Origin: Lingula anatina
Lineage: Eukaryota; Brachiopoda; Lingulata; Lingulida; Lingulidae
DNA: 62,000 bases
Direction of reading: 5' to 3'
Assembly (NCBI RefSeq): GCF_001039355.2
Contig: NW_019775751.1
Location: 4,292 to 66,291 of the forward strand
Position numbers and translations under genes: made by a program
Shown here: positions 1-10,443 of the stretch, piece by piece
Layout of the letters: each line of letters opens with the position of its first letter
How positions within the stretch are numbered: position 1 is the stretch's first letter
Notes under the pieces: generated by a model
What the model was told of the DNA's origin: nothing
Database searches by the model: none
The model's input: the letters and a program-made list of their open reading frames with translations, nothing else

Positions 1-84
1 GAGAGGGAGGGAGAGAGAGAGGGAGAGGGAGAGGGAGGGAGAGAGGGAGGGAGAGAGAGAGGGGGTTGGGAGGGAGGGAGGGGG
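1..84. repeat. GA/G-rich polypurine low-complexity tract
   Basis: The window opens inside an almost pure purine tract of GAGA, GGGA and G-run units. It is simple sequence with no coding content; its left end is outside the window. Confidence 0.9.
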
Positions 85-664
85 TAAAACATGTTGTACA
101 ACTGTACAGATAATTCCAAATCAATTCTGATGTGTAGTGCAACTGGTTCTGTATTCTGGCATTAAAACTGGTATTTCTATCGCAAGGCTTGACCCAACCA
201 ATTGTTAAATGGAAACGGGAGCAAACATTTCAAAAAACAAAACAAACAAGTCAAATTCTTATGCAATGGCATGTTTACCTTCTGTTTTAAAATCTCACCT
301 TACTTGAATTAAAGATCAAATATCAGTAAAGTGGATTTGCATGCACTAAGGCCTTTTCAAATGATTCTTAAAGTTGAGGCTTGCACAAGCTTATTTAAGT
401 CTGGGCCAAGTACTAAAGATTTCTTCCTCAGGGTTAATAGATGAAAACCAAGCAGAAACAAACAAAAAATGAAAAGAAAAAATTAAATGAGAATTGAATA
501 GAATAGCAAAAATCTTCATTTGCCAAAGATGTTATAATAGTATTATTGTTTTGATAAAATTGCTTATCTATAGGGATACAGTTATGCGGTCTTGTTGAAG
601 AGGAACTAACTGATAACAATTACATCTTGATAGCAATTAATATCGGTTTCATTGTTATTTTCAG
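85..664. other. non-coding stretch upstream of exon 1a
   Basis: AT-rich sequence with no open frame that looks coding. It ends in a good 3' splice site (pyrimidine-rich run, then TTTTCAG, AG at 663-664). This suggests that it is intron and that a further untranslated exon lies upstream of the window. Confidence 0.5.
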
Positions 665-862
665 AAATATCAAATCCTATGAACAGAGGAGATTTTATGC
701 ATTAATTTGAGGAAATGAAGGATAAAAATCCTAAGAAAAAACCAGATAAATCAGAGAAAGCCAAAAAAGATGTCGGCAACAAAGACAGTGGTGCTGGAAG
801 TAGTAGCGATGAGGGCGGATTTCTCTCCAGGCTTTTTGGTAGTAAGAAGTCCAAGGATAAAG
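665..862 (+). CDS. Alternative first coding exon 1a of the SRCIN1/KIAA1217-family gene
   Basis: The coding part starts at ATG 715 and gives 49 residues. It is a lysine-rich start, then a Gly/Ser/acidic stretch, then a basic hydrophobic end (FLSRLFGSKK, then SKDK). An in-frame TAA at 703-705 fixes the start, and an upstream ATG in the same frame makes only an 8-codon uORF. The exon ends G|GTAAGA at 862 in phase 1, which joins E2 (starting with the last two bases of a codon) in frame and creates Val at the junction. An acceptor at 663-664 suggests a 5' non-coding exon further left. No vertebrate counterpart of this N-terminus is recognised. Assignment to this gene rests on strand, splice phase and the absence of any other gene between here and E2, and it is about 34 kb upstream of E2 in this assembly (less if the false duplications are removed). 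Confidence 0.6.
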
Positions 863-1447
863 GTAAGAACTAAGATGAGTTGGTTTAACCTCTTGCAATA
901 TAATATAGGTAGAACTAGAAGGAAGTTTGCAATCATTTGTCTCAAGTTTAAAGTGATTTGGTGAGGATGAGTGTGAAAAACCAGGCCAAGAACAAACATG
1001 CAGTTACCTGTGGAGACAGCTCAGAGAGAGGTTTCTCTATCACGGAGCGACATATGGTCCGGGTTTGACTGATTGAGTGAGTGAGTGAAGGAATGGAAGA
1101 GGTGTGAAAAGGAGAGGTGCGTGGTTATATTTTAATACCAAATGCATTTAATGCATACAGCATAATAATTAATTTTCCTCGAAATGTCTATTCTTTTTCC
1201 ATTGAGCTTCTTGTGGTATACCACATACAAGAACTTTCACATAATTAGAACTTTTAGTACTTCAGTGTCTAGTTTTTGTGCCACTCTTGTGATGAAGATA
1301 GATACTGATGAATTTCACTAGATTTTTCTCTCCTTTGTAAAGGTCTAATGTATAATGCTCATTGCTGATTGTGTGCCATTGACATACTACAAAAGTACAT
1401 CTAACACAATAATTTGAATGTTTTTCATTGGAAGACGACAGTGACTG
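863..1447. other. intron sequence, nothing recognised
   Basis: AT-rich sequence following the exon 1a donor; no coding signal, repeat or RNA gene recognised. Confidence 0.5.
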
Positions 1448-2163
1448 TTCATACTTTCTACCACGTGCCACTTTAGTGACTGCGTCTTATTTGCAAAGTT
1501 TCTCATACTTGCAGTACTTACAGAATGTGCACAGAATTAGCCAGAGAATTTGGCTGTGATTATATAGCGTAAAAAACTCTGGTCCTGTTAGAGGGTAGTA
1601 CGTACCCAGATGTTAACCTTTTACATCTCTGTGGTCAACACACCTACAGCAGAACTGGCCAGAGCTTCAGATCAGAGGCATGCCAGCTTCTTTGTTTACG
1701 AAACCCCATATCAGCAAGGCAGTTTTCTTTCAAATTTTCTTAGAAGTGAAACTTGAAAATAGGGAAGCTGACCCACAACCAGTCTTCAACGTGTAATTAG
1801 CTTACTAGTAACTGATGTTTAGGAAGTTTTAAAAAATGTTGGTTCATAGTATGTAATGAAACAAAGTGATGGACTTCTTATTAAAACAAGTGACCGCTGG
1901 CCTACACAATTTGAAAGTGTATCTGTGAAGGAAGCATAACTACTACAATAACATCCTCTGGTATACCTGTGGGCAGAGCTGTGTTAAGCAGGTGTTTGGC
2001 TAATTTCTACCACTAAAACCATGCTGTGAGCACTGCTGTTTCTTAAATATAGACACTCTGTATGGACATACACACAGCAGTGGTCACTTAACCTCTGACC
2101 GCTATGCTCTTTGAAAGGTTCTGAAATAAGTTACCCAAGTAGTGGTCAAGATTTTTTGGCACC

Positions 2164-2355
2164 ATTCACAACAGAGATGATCCATGGACTAAAGATCTGC
2201 GGATCAAAAATGGCCGACCCACTTTAAAGCTTGTCACATTTCCCCTCAGGGAATCTGTTCGGTGTCTGTTATGGGATTATGCAACAAGCTTTCAGATTGG
2301 TTGGTCATATTTGATCCATAGATCTGTTAGTGCACAGATCAACTCTGTTGTGAAT
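2164..2355. mobile_element. Foldback/MITE-like element, about 192 bp
   Basis: The ends are imperfect inverted repeats of about 50 bp: ATTCACAACAGAG at the left and CTCTGTTGTGAAT at the right, each followed inward by GATC-rich matching sequence. There is no clear target-site duplication and no coding capacity. The same element lies at 3709-3900 in the duplicate copy. The family is unknown. Confidence 0.55.
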
Positions 2356-2409
2356 GCTCTCTTTGGTCAGTGGCTGACTGTGGTCAAGCAACAGAAGATA
2401 ATGGTCTAT

Positions 2410-2960
2410 CAGGCCTACCCAACTACCAGACTCAGCACCTATGGATCCTGAATTAACCAGTATATCGGACCACACTACCCGTTTTCAAGGTGTGTGTCAG
2501 ATCGCATTTCGGAGTATCATCCAGAACACCGACAGGATAAGCCGTGGCATGCTCGGCTGTCACCTTGATGGGATAGTAAACGATTGTCGTAAAATCCCTA
2601 TATGATTTTAAAACCGGGTGCATAAATTTGAAAGCCACCTAGATGAACCTTAGACTGCCACATTAATCTAATACAATGCAAAAAAGCCCTATCAAAAGTG
2701 GTTCAAACATTCAAACCGAATGTCGTAAAGTCCCCATATATCCCCATAGAGACAATGAAATAGAGTACTCTAAAGTAAGAGTACAGTTTAAGGTTGTTCA
2801 GCCGAGCGTGGATGAGCCCACAGTCGTGCTACAAAATTCATTCTGGGGTATGATACTCCGAAATGGGATCTGACACACACCTTGAAAACGGGTAGCGTGG
2901 TCCGATATACCAGTTAATTCAGGATCCTTAGGTGCCGAATCTGGTAGTTGGGTAGGCCTG
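2410..2960. mobile_element. Non-autonomous TIR element (MITE), 551 bp, 5-bp TSD TCTAT
   Basis: The left end CAGGCCTACCCAACTACCAG is mirrored at the right end by CTGGTAGTTGGGTAGGCCTG. The inverted match continues about 110-120 bp inward and imperfectly beyond. Direct repeats TCTAT flank it at 2405-2409 and 2961-2965. Short open frames inside are by-products of the inverted arms; there is no transposase. I cannot assign a superfamily from a 5-bp TSD and CAGG ends alone. Confidence 0.75.
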
Positions 2961-2991
2961 TCTATGCTGGAGTTAAAAGTTCAGGTTCAGG

Positions 2992-2992
2992 N
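2992..2992. other. Single-n contig junction
   Basis: One ambiguous base separates identical direct copies 1448-2991 and 2993-4536. It is interpreted as a placeholder gap between overlapping contigs. Confidence 0.85.
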
Positions 2993-4536
2993 TTCATACT
3001 TTCTACCACGTGCCACTTTAGTGACTGCGTCTTATTTGCAAAGTTTCTCATACTTGCAGTACTTACAGAATGTGCACAGAATTAGCCAGAGAATTTGGCT
3101 GTGATTATATAGCGTAAAAAACTCTGGTCCTGTTAGAGGGTAGTACGTACCCAGATGTTAACCTTTTACATCTCTGTGGTCAACACACCTACAGCAGAAC
3201 TGGCCAGAGCTTCAGATCAGAGGCATGCCAGCTTCTTTGTTTACGAAACCCCATATCAGCAAGGCAGTTTTCTTTCAAATTTTCTTAGAAGTGAAACTTG
3301 AAAATAGGGAAGCTGACCCACAACCAGTCTTCAACGTGTAATTAGCTTACTAGTAACTGATGTTTAGGAAGTTTTAAAAAATGTTGGTTCATAGTATGTA
3401 ATGAAACAAAGTGATGGACTTCTTATTAAAACAAGTGACCGCTGGCCTACACAATTTGAAAGTGTATCTGTGAAGGAAGCATAACTACTACAATAACATC
3501 CTCTGGTATACCTGTGGGCAGAGCTGTGTTAAGCAGGTGTTTGGCTAATTTCTACCACTAAAACCATGCTGTGAGCACTGCTGTTTCTTAAATATAGACA
3601 CTCTGTATGGACATACACACAGCAGTGGTCACTTAACCTCTGACCGCTATGCTCTTTGAAAGGTTCTGAAATAAGTTACCCAAGTAGTGGTCAAGATTTT
3701 TTGGCACCATTCACAACAGAGATGATCCATGGACTAAAGATCTGCGGATCAAAAATGGCCGACCCACTTTAAAGCTTGTCACATTTCCCCTCAGGGAATC
3801 TGTTCGGTGTCTGTTATGGGATTATGCAACAAGCTTTCAGATTGGTTGGTCATATTTGATCCATAGATCTGTTAGTGCACAGATCAACTCTGTTGTGAAT
3901 GCTCTCTTTGGTCAGTGGCTGACTGTGGTCAAGCAACAGAAGATAATGGTCTATCAGGCCTACCCAACTACCAGACTCAGCACCTATGGATCCTGAATTA
4001 ACCAGTATATCGGACCACACTACCCGTTTTCAAGGTGTGTGTCAGATCGCATTTCGGAGTATCATCCAGAACACCGACAGGATAAGCCGTGGCATGCTCG
4101 GCTGTCACCTTGATGGGATAGTAAACGATTGTCGTAAAATCCCTATATGATTTTAAAACCGGGTGCATAAATTTGAAAGCCACCTAGATGAACCTTAGAC
4201 TGCCACATTAATCTAATACAATGCAAAAAAGCCCTATCAAAAGTGGTTCAAACATTCAAACCGAATGTCGTAAAGTCCCCATATATCCCCATAGAGACAA
4301 TGAAATAGAGTACTCTAAAGTAAGAGTACAGTTTAAGGTTGTTCAGCCGAGCGTGGATGAGCCCACAGTCGTGCTACAAAATTCATTCTGGGGTATGATA
4401 CTCCGAAATGGGATCTGACACACACCTTGAAAACGGGTAGCGTGGTCCGATATACCAGTTAATTCAGGATCCTTAGGTGCCGAATCTGGTAGTTGGGTAG
4501 GCCTGTCTATGCTGGAGTTAAAAGTTCAGGTTCAGG
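2993..4536. repeat. Right copy of the 1,544-bp direct duplication
   Basis: The repeat of 1448-2991. It carries the second copies of the foldback element (3709-3900) and the 551-bp TIR element (3955-4505, flanked by TCTAT at 3950-3954 and 4506-4510). After 4536 the sequence is single-copy. Confidence 0.9.
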
Positions 4537-7395
4537 CAATGGTCTGAATGTTGAAAAAAAGGAGATGAATTTAATTTTTCTATTAGCTCATTTCAAGTGT
4601 TGTTCTTATGCATAGATATTGATCCCTTTGCCTAATATGAAAATTCACTACTAGTACTTATTAGTATTTGCACAAGAAAGGTGCATAACTGAAATGTTTC
4701 CTTATTCTGAAATAAAATATAGTGTTTATAGCAGTTTGAAAAATTGGTATTTCATTATCATTTATCTTTAAAGTTGCTATAGTAAAGGTAGCATGTATTA
4801 TCTAGGGTTTTTTTCTTTTTAAAAAAATACTTTCCAGCAGTATATATAGTCACTTTTTGTCATGCCAAGAACCAGTAAACAAATAGTCCATGTTTATGTT
4901 TAAAGATATTTTGTCCAAAATTTATTCTCAAGCCTGCCAAAGTATTTTTTTGTAAATTCTAATTACAAACATGCTGAAAAAACTTTTGGTAAAAAAAAAA
5001 AAAAAAAATTGGCACTACAGTTTGGTGAGAAAACTGTGGGATGTCCACGGGGAACATGTGGGACTTGTTTTGCTTTAGATCTAGATGAAGTGTGTAACAT
5101 CAGTGTTTTACGTGAACCCTGAAGGTCTAAGATGTGTTTTCACTTTTGATAAAAACCCCCAAGACTCTGCACTAGTGTACTGATGGCTGCATCAGGCAGA
5201 AGGGAGGTCTGGTTCTAGTTAGATTTATGTAGCAAAAAAAAAGAAAGGAAAGAAAAGATTAGTTTCACAATAAAGCTTTACGCCTTATGCTTGTCATGTA
5301 GGAACTATAAATAATAATTAAATAATTATTATTAAAATTATAATGATAGTAGTAACCTTGTTATAATGTTGATGAATTTTATTACTTGCATTGGCAGTTG
5401 GACCAGTGAAACTGCTTCTGTTTGGAGACCCCATAGTTTTTAATGTTTTATTCAGTTTGACAAATAATTTAAAGATTAAATCATATAATGATTAAGGATA
5501 TTTTTTTCTGCACTTTTTTTGAGAATAAACATTTTAATATAAAACAAGGGCAGGTTTTTGGGTAGACTTTAAGTTTGCTTTTCCTTTAACAACACCATAA
5601 AAAGCAAAAAAAAAAAAAATTGTCAAAAACTGGTTTTAATTTGAGGTTAAGTCAAAATGACAAAAACTGCTTTTAAGTTGAAGTTAAGCCAAATTTGATT
5701 CACTTGTTGATTTGTTGTTGCTGTATTCTTCTAGATGCACAAAACACTTTGTATATAATCAGATGCTTGTGGCTGTACAGACATTGATCATGAAATAAAA
5801 AGGAAATTCCACTAAGGTGCATCATTGTGTGTTAAAAGCCTCATTGTTCCCTTAGAACCAAGAACTGCAAACCTGTTCACAGCTGCTATATACTTGTGGT
5901 GGGTTTTTACAGAACAACTCAAGATCAAAAAATGGTCTTAAGTTAAGTGTAAGTAAGACCACAATTCCTAGTCTTCTTTGACCCAAGACAAAACACTTGG
6001 AGCCAAAGTTTTACATTATGATATTATACCAGTTTTATTTAAAAAAAAAAAAATACATAACATGAGAAACGTCCCAGTCCAACTGTTTCTTTATCTAAAT
6101 AGATACTTCAAAGCCAAACTGATTCAAAGCAGGCCTTAATTAAAGTTATAAGTTCAGAGCAATTTTCAATCTTAAACTTCTTGGTAGAAACAAACCCTTG
6201 GTAATTGGTTGACCGCAAGTGATGTGACCTCCCACCATATAGCGCCCTTTGCCTTTTACTCTTAACTAGAGGATGGAAAAGGTCTATTTGAAAAAGTGCT
6301 AGTGGTATTTTATCAGTTGTTAAATCTTCAGGTTGCTGTTGATATGGAATCCATGTGGTAATGTCGATCAAATGTGGCATTTTAGGGTTTTAAAACCTCT
6401 CTCGTAATGTAGGTACAATTAAATTACAGAAATAGGATTGGGTTTTTAATGAAGCCATTTTTTTTTTTCAAAATCGAGATATTTCTGACCACATTTCTGT
6501 AAGTGCTACTTTCTCTCTCTCTTTCAAGATTTTAATTTGCTACACAAGTGGCACAGGCAAAATTAAGATCAAATTGAATTTCAGGCAGATTTCAAGTCTG
6601 CGTTGGCATCTAGGCAAGATTGAAATTATACTATAGAGTAGATTCAGGAACTGTATGAGCAATTATGTATGAACTGATTTGGTTGATCCAAATGCGTAGT
6701 AGACTTTCAATAAAGTGGCTGGTATTTACGTTCTATGAATCAAATAAACATTCACATGATGGATTTAGGCTAGAAGGAGCTTGACATTTGGAAGCACCAT
6801 TTAACAGACACAACACAGAAAATTTATTTTCAAGTTATTAGACACGTATATTGGCCTAAAGAAATTTTTTCCTAGAGATTTTTCTGAAAGCTAGGGACTG
6901 ATACAAGCTGCTAAATTTAATGAGGACGGTCAAATATCGACTTTTTCAGGAAAAAATATCCAACATCTGTGTCAAGATGTGGTCTTTTTGACTTGATTGA
7001 TCTCTTCCTGATGTTGATAATTCATGTTACTGCTTTAGACCCCTAAAACCATGACAATATCACTGGGCCCTGAGATTGTATAGAGAGGGAACAAAATTAG
7101 TTTACAGGAGAAACTTCTAATAGCCGTGGGCCATGGATGTACGCTTCCTCAGTTTTCAATAAATAGACTTATAGTACAAAGTGTTTGGGGGCACTTTTAT
7201 GCAGTTAATATATTATATATATACATTCACACTGGTTGAATGGGTTCTTCAGGTTAGGTTTGGACTTATGCTGTTTCAGTAGCAAGATACAACGCAGGAT
7301 GTCGGTAATCTCTTGCGCTGAGTTTGTTGTAAGTGACGAGTTGTCTCACTGCGTGCAGACTTGCAGTGATACATTTTAGTTGATTTTGGATCTTA
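4537..7395. other. AT-rich intron, no gene recognised
   Basis: Poly-A runs (around 4991-5009, 5609-5621, 6041-6053), an AATAATT palindromic patch near 5310-5340, and scattered short open frames without coding character. No RNA gene or conserved domain seen. Confidence 0.6.
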
Positions 7396-7586
7396 GACTG
7401 GGTTCCCACAGATTTGGATTGATCCATCTGGATCGACCTAACTCCCTGGGGGCTCAAGCTAAATTGCTGTCAGCCGCCTTACAGGTTTTAGTAGGTGGGA
7501 CAGACATTTAAGCCGGTTAAACTGACAGCAATCTTGTGAGACTCCCCACGGGGATAGATCGATCTAAAATCTGTGGGAATGCAGTC
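7396..7586. mobile_element. Harbinger-like MITE, 191 bp, TTA target duplication
   Basis: The ends are inverted: GACTGGGTTCCCACAG at the left, CTGTGGGAATGCAGTC at the right. TTA is repeated at 7393-7395 and 7587-7589. Read on the minus strand it aligns closely with the element at 46864-47082, sharing TTAGATCGATCTATC, GGGGAGTCTCAC and GGGAGTTAGGTCGATCCA. A 3-bp TTA/TAA duplication is typical of PIF/Harbinger-type elements, so this is a likely non-autonomous Tourist-like member. No transposase is present. Confidence 0.7.
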
Positions 7587-7589
7587 TTA

Positions 7590-8477
7590 GTTGAGTTGAA
7601 TGAGGTAAACTTTATTTATATTATATATATCATTTAACATATATATTAAAACAATAAAACATAAGCTTTGTTTAGCTTTGCGATGGTTTCAATAAACACA
7701 TCTTGAAATATTATATAAACAGGGAGAGACGAAGAGAAACAATGATTCCAATAAAGTGTTTAAAAATGTGGTTTTAAAAATATGGGAGAATAAAAAAAAT
7801 ATAGGATAAAAAAGACACACAAATTAAACAAAATATTTTAAATTTAATGTGATCTAAAAGAGATCTGGGTAGCTGGGCAGAAACATGACCATAAACATGC
7901 TGTAGAATCTGTGAAGGGATGGAATTTGGTTTTAAAACTGGCTCAAGGCTGTCCTGAATTCCCCAGTGTGACTGCATCCACTGACTCAATGTGGCTGACT
8001 GCTGGAGTATCTCTGTTACTGTTAATAGAGTACCTCAGCTTAACTCATCAGACCAAGAGAGCCAAGAGAACCAAAAGAGCCAAGAGAGCCAGACAGATAC
8101 GGGCAGGCTGTGCTTCTCTCTCCAGATAAGGTAGGTTCAAGACAGGATTTCTACAAGATTTTGGAATCCCTTTCTTTGGCCCCAAGCTGATGGAAATGGT
8201 TGTGTTATCTTTTAAAAACTGTGTTGAGGATAATTAAGTGAATTTCTTCTCAAAATTTAGCAGTGGACTCTTGACTGTTCTTATCGTTAGTTTAAGCAGC
8301 CCTTGGTATATGTGGTTGCATGGTTTTATGTGGATAATTCATGATATTTTTGCCGTTACTATCAGGGGATTTTATTACAAGGGTTTTGCCTGGTTCATAA
8401 CCTATATTATTATTAAGAGAAATGTAGAAAAATATAAAGGTGAAAAAGATATACTGATAAAAAGAGCCAGGTTTTTA

Positions 8478-8523
<46 letters not shown>

Positions 8524-8832
8524 CACCTGGATTATACATAACAGGTGAATAGTATGATAATAATTTTTACAATAAAGCGTAGCATCACTGGGTCAAAACA
8601 TATTATTCAAACATGAAGTGCTCAAAACACCTCGTAAATTGATTGGGATATAATTTTACTGCAAAAGGGTTTTAACATTCACGGGTTTTGGTGTTACCCG
8701 AGTCAATTTGTCTGTGATAAGAACATAGTGTTAAGAAGGATGTGTATAGTCTTAACCCATGTCTATTTAGTACATTGTTTATGTCTACCTGAGAAGTTGG
8801 TTTAATTAATTAATTAAGAGCCTGTTGTCTCA
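7590..8832. other. Intron with short repeats
   Basis: Contains ten-base CCAAGAGAG-type repeats around 8052-8093 and a (GT)n microsatellite at about 8481-8522. The 104-codon open frame across 8238-8552 ends in the GT repeat and shows no recognisable domain. Confidence 0.6.
8481..8522. repeat. (GT)n microsatellite
   Basis: About 21 uninterrupted GT units. Confidence 0.95.
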
Positions 8833-9335
8833 CCTGTGTAGTTTATATTGGTAGTAGTCAGATAAAAAATCATCCTGGATGTCATGGGCTACTCATTGAT
8901 TGAAAATTAACTGCATGAAGTCACAAGATAAACATAGTTCAAAGTAACCTGTATAATTTACATTGGAATTGGCAAAAAAAAGAAGAAAAAAAGAAAAAAT
9001 TGGGGGAATCTAGTTGATTGGAAATTGACCTTATGTATAGTCACCAGACAAATGGGTAGAAAGTACGTAATCTGTATAATTTACATTAGAATTGGAAATA
9101 ATATATAAAAAAACACCCTGAGTTTCAGGGACTCTAATTGATTGGGAAATGATCTTAATTATGAAGTCACCTGACAAGCGATGTATGGAGAAATCTGTAT
9201 AATTTATATTGGCATTGGTGGGTGGGTGGGTGGGGGTGGGGGGGGGGGGAGGCGCAACACTGAGAGCCAAAGGTTTTTCTCATAATGTAAGACTTTCATA
9301 GACTGGAAGTAATATGTATGAAGTCACCAGACATG
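8833..9335. repeat. Minisatellite, four diverged units of about 120 bp
   Basis: The phrase CTGTATAATTTACATTGG, or close variants, starts units at about 8833, 8949, 9073 and 9195. Within each unit it is followed by a TTGATTGG..AAATTGA phrase and by GAAGTCACCAGACAA-like sequence. Units differ by point changes and by A-rich or G-rich inserts (G-rich run 9218-9252). Confidence 0.75.
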
Positions 9336-10336
9336 AAGGGTTCACAGGAACACCCATGAAGCCTGATATTCCATGCTTGGCATTTGGTCAGTTACTGGTC
9401 TTATTTCAGACTCTGCTTTCACCTTTACACAACTATTTCAGGTGTAAACAGAATGGATTCAGTGAAACACCTTTTTCTTAATTCCAGTAATGGATTTCTC
9501 CTTTTTTCCCCTGCTTTATTTATCAAACAAAGTGCGCTCAGGCTGATGAGTCAGTTTGCTATAGACTGTCTGAAATGTACTATGGATGGAGGCATCCAGA
9601 TTTATCTGGAAGTCAAAATATTTGGATGTTGTATTTATCCCCCCCCTTTGATCCCCACAAAATAGAGTGGAGCGCCTTTGGATTTTTAAAAATTATTTGA
9701 AAGGTTCATTTAATTTTTCATCTCAGTACTGGGCAAACAATACACTGACCTATACTACACAGTTAGTGTTAACGTCTGAGGTATCCACTGATCAGTGGAG
9801 CACTGTGTGGATGTACAGGTATTAGTGGGCTGTAGAAGTACTGGGTTTTCCTGAAATTAGGACACATAGGAAATATCACTATTTATAACTAACTGTATGT
9901 ACATGTATATAAATGTTTACCAGAGATGAAATATTTATTTTTCATTGTAAAATTTATTTTGTTTAATATTATGAATATATTTATAAGTATTGAAATTAAG
10001 TGAAATTTTCATTTTTTTGGGGAAATATGCATTTTTGATTGTGTGTCCAGACTCCACTGACAACTTGTAAAAGAAACAAAAAAGGATAAGAAAAAAAATG
10101 TTACGAGTTGAACTGTCTGTAAATGTGAGACCACAAATTCAAGTGCAGTTATTCTCAACTGATAAATCATACACCAGGCTCTTAGTTAATATCTAAATCT
10201 GTCTTTGTATGATAACATCCTTTTCCATCATGTTTTAAGAGGCAGTCGGAAGTGGTGTGAGTTGTGTTGTATGGCAATATTGCACAAAGGGCTCACCTGA
10301 CACAATATGCTGATCTAGTAGAAGGATTGTATCGCA

Positions 10337-10354
10337 GAGAGAGAGAGAGACAGA

Positions 10355-10388
<34 letters not shown>

Positions 10389-10443
10389 CAGAGAGAGAGA
10401 GACACAGAGAGACACAGAGAGAGAGAGAGTGTGAGAGAGAGAG
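10337..10443. repeat. GA/CAGA compound microsatellite
   Basis: GAGAGA with interspersed CAGA units over about 107 bp. The apparent Leu/Ser-rich open frames on the minus strand are its translation. Confidence 0.9.

Larger units (their letters stand above)
1448..2991. repeat. Left copy of a 1,544-bp direct duplication ending at a single n
   Basis: The segment recurs at 2993-4536 with a constant offset of 1,545 bases and no difference that I could see. The copies meet at one n (2992). That is the pattern of two contig ends that overlap but were not merged. It contains two foldback elements (2164-2355, 2410-2960). Confidence 0.9.

Noticed and set aside
2453-2873. Two ~60-codon frames inside the 551-bp element (and again at 3998-4418)
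   Set aside because: They lie across the inverted arms and interior of a MITE; no transposase-like sequence.
8833-9335. CRISPR-like array
   Set aside because: Eukaryotic intron; units are 120-bp diverged tandem repeats, not short identical repeats with unique spacers.
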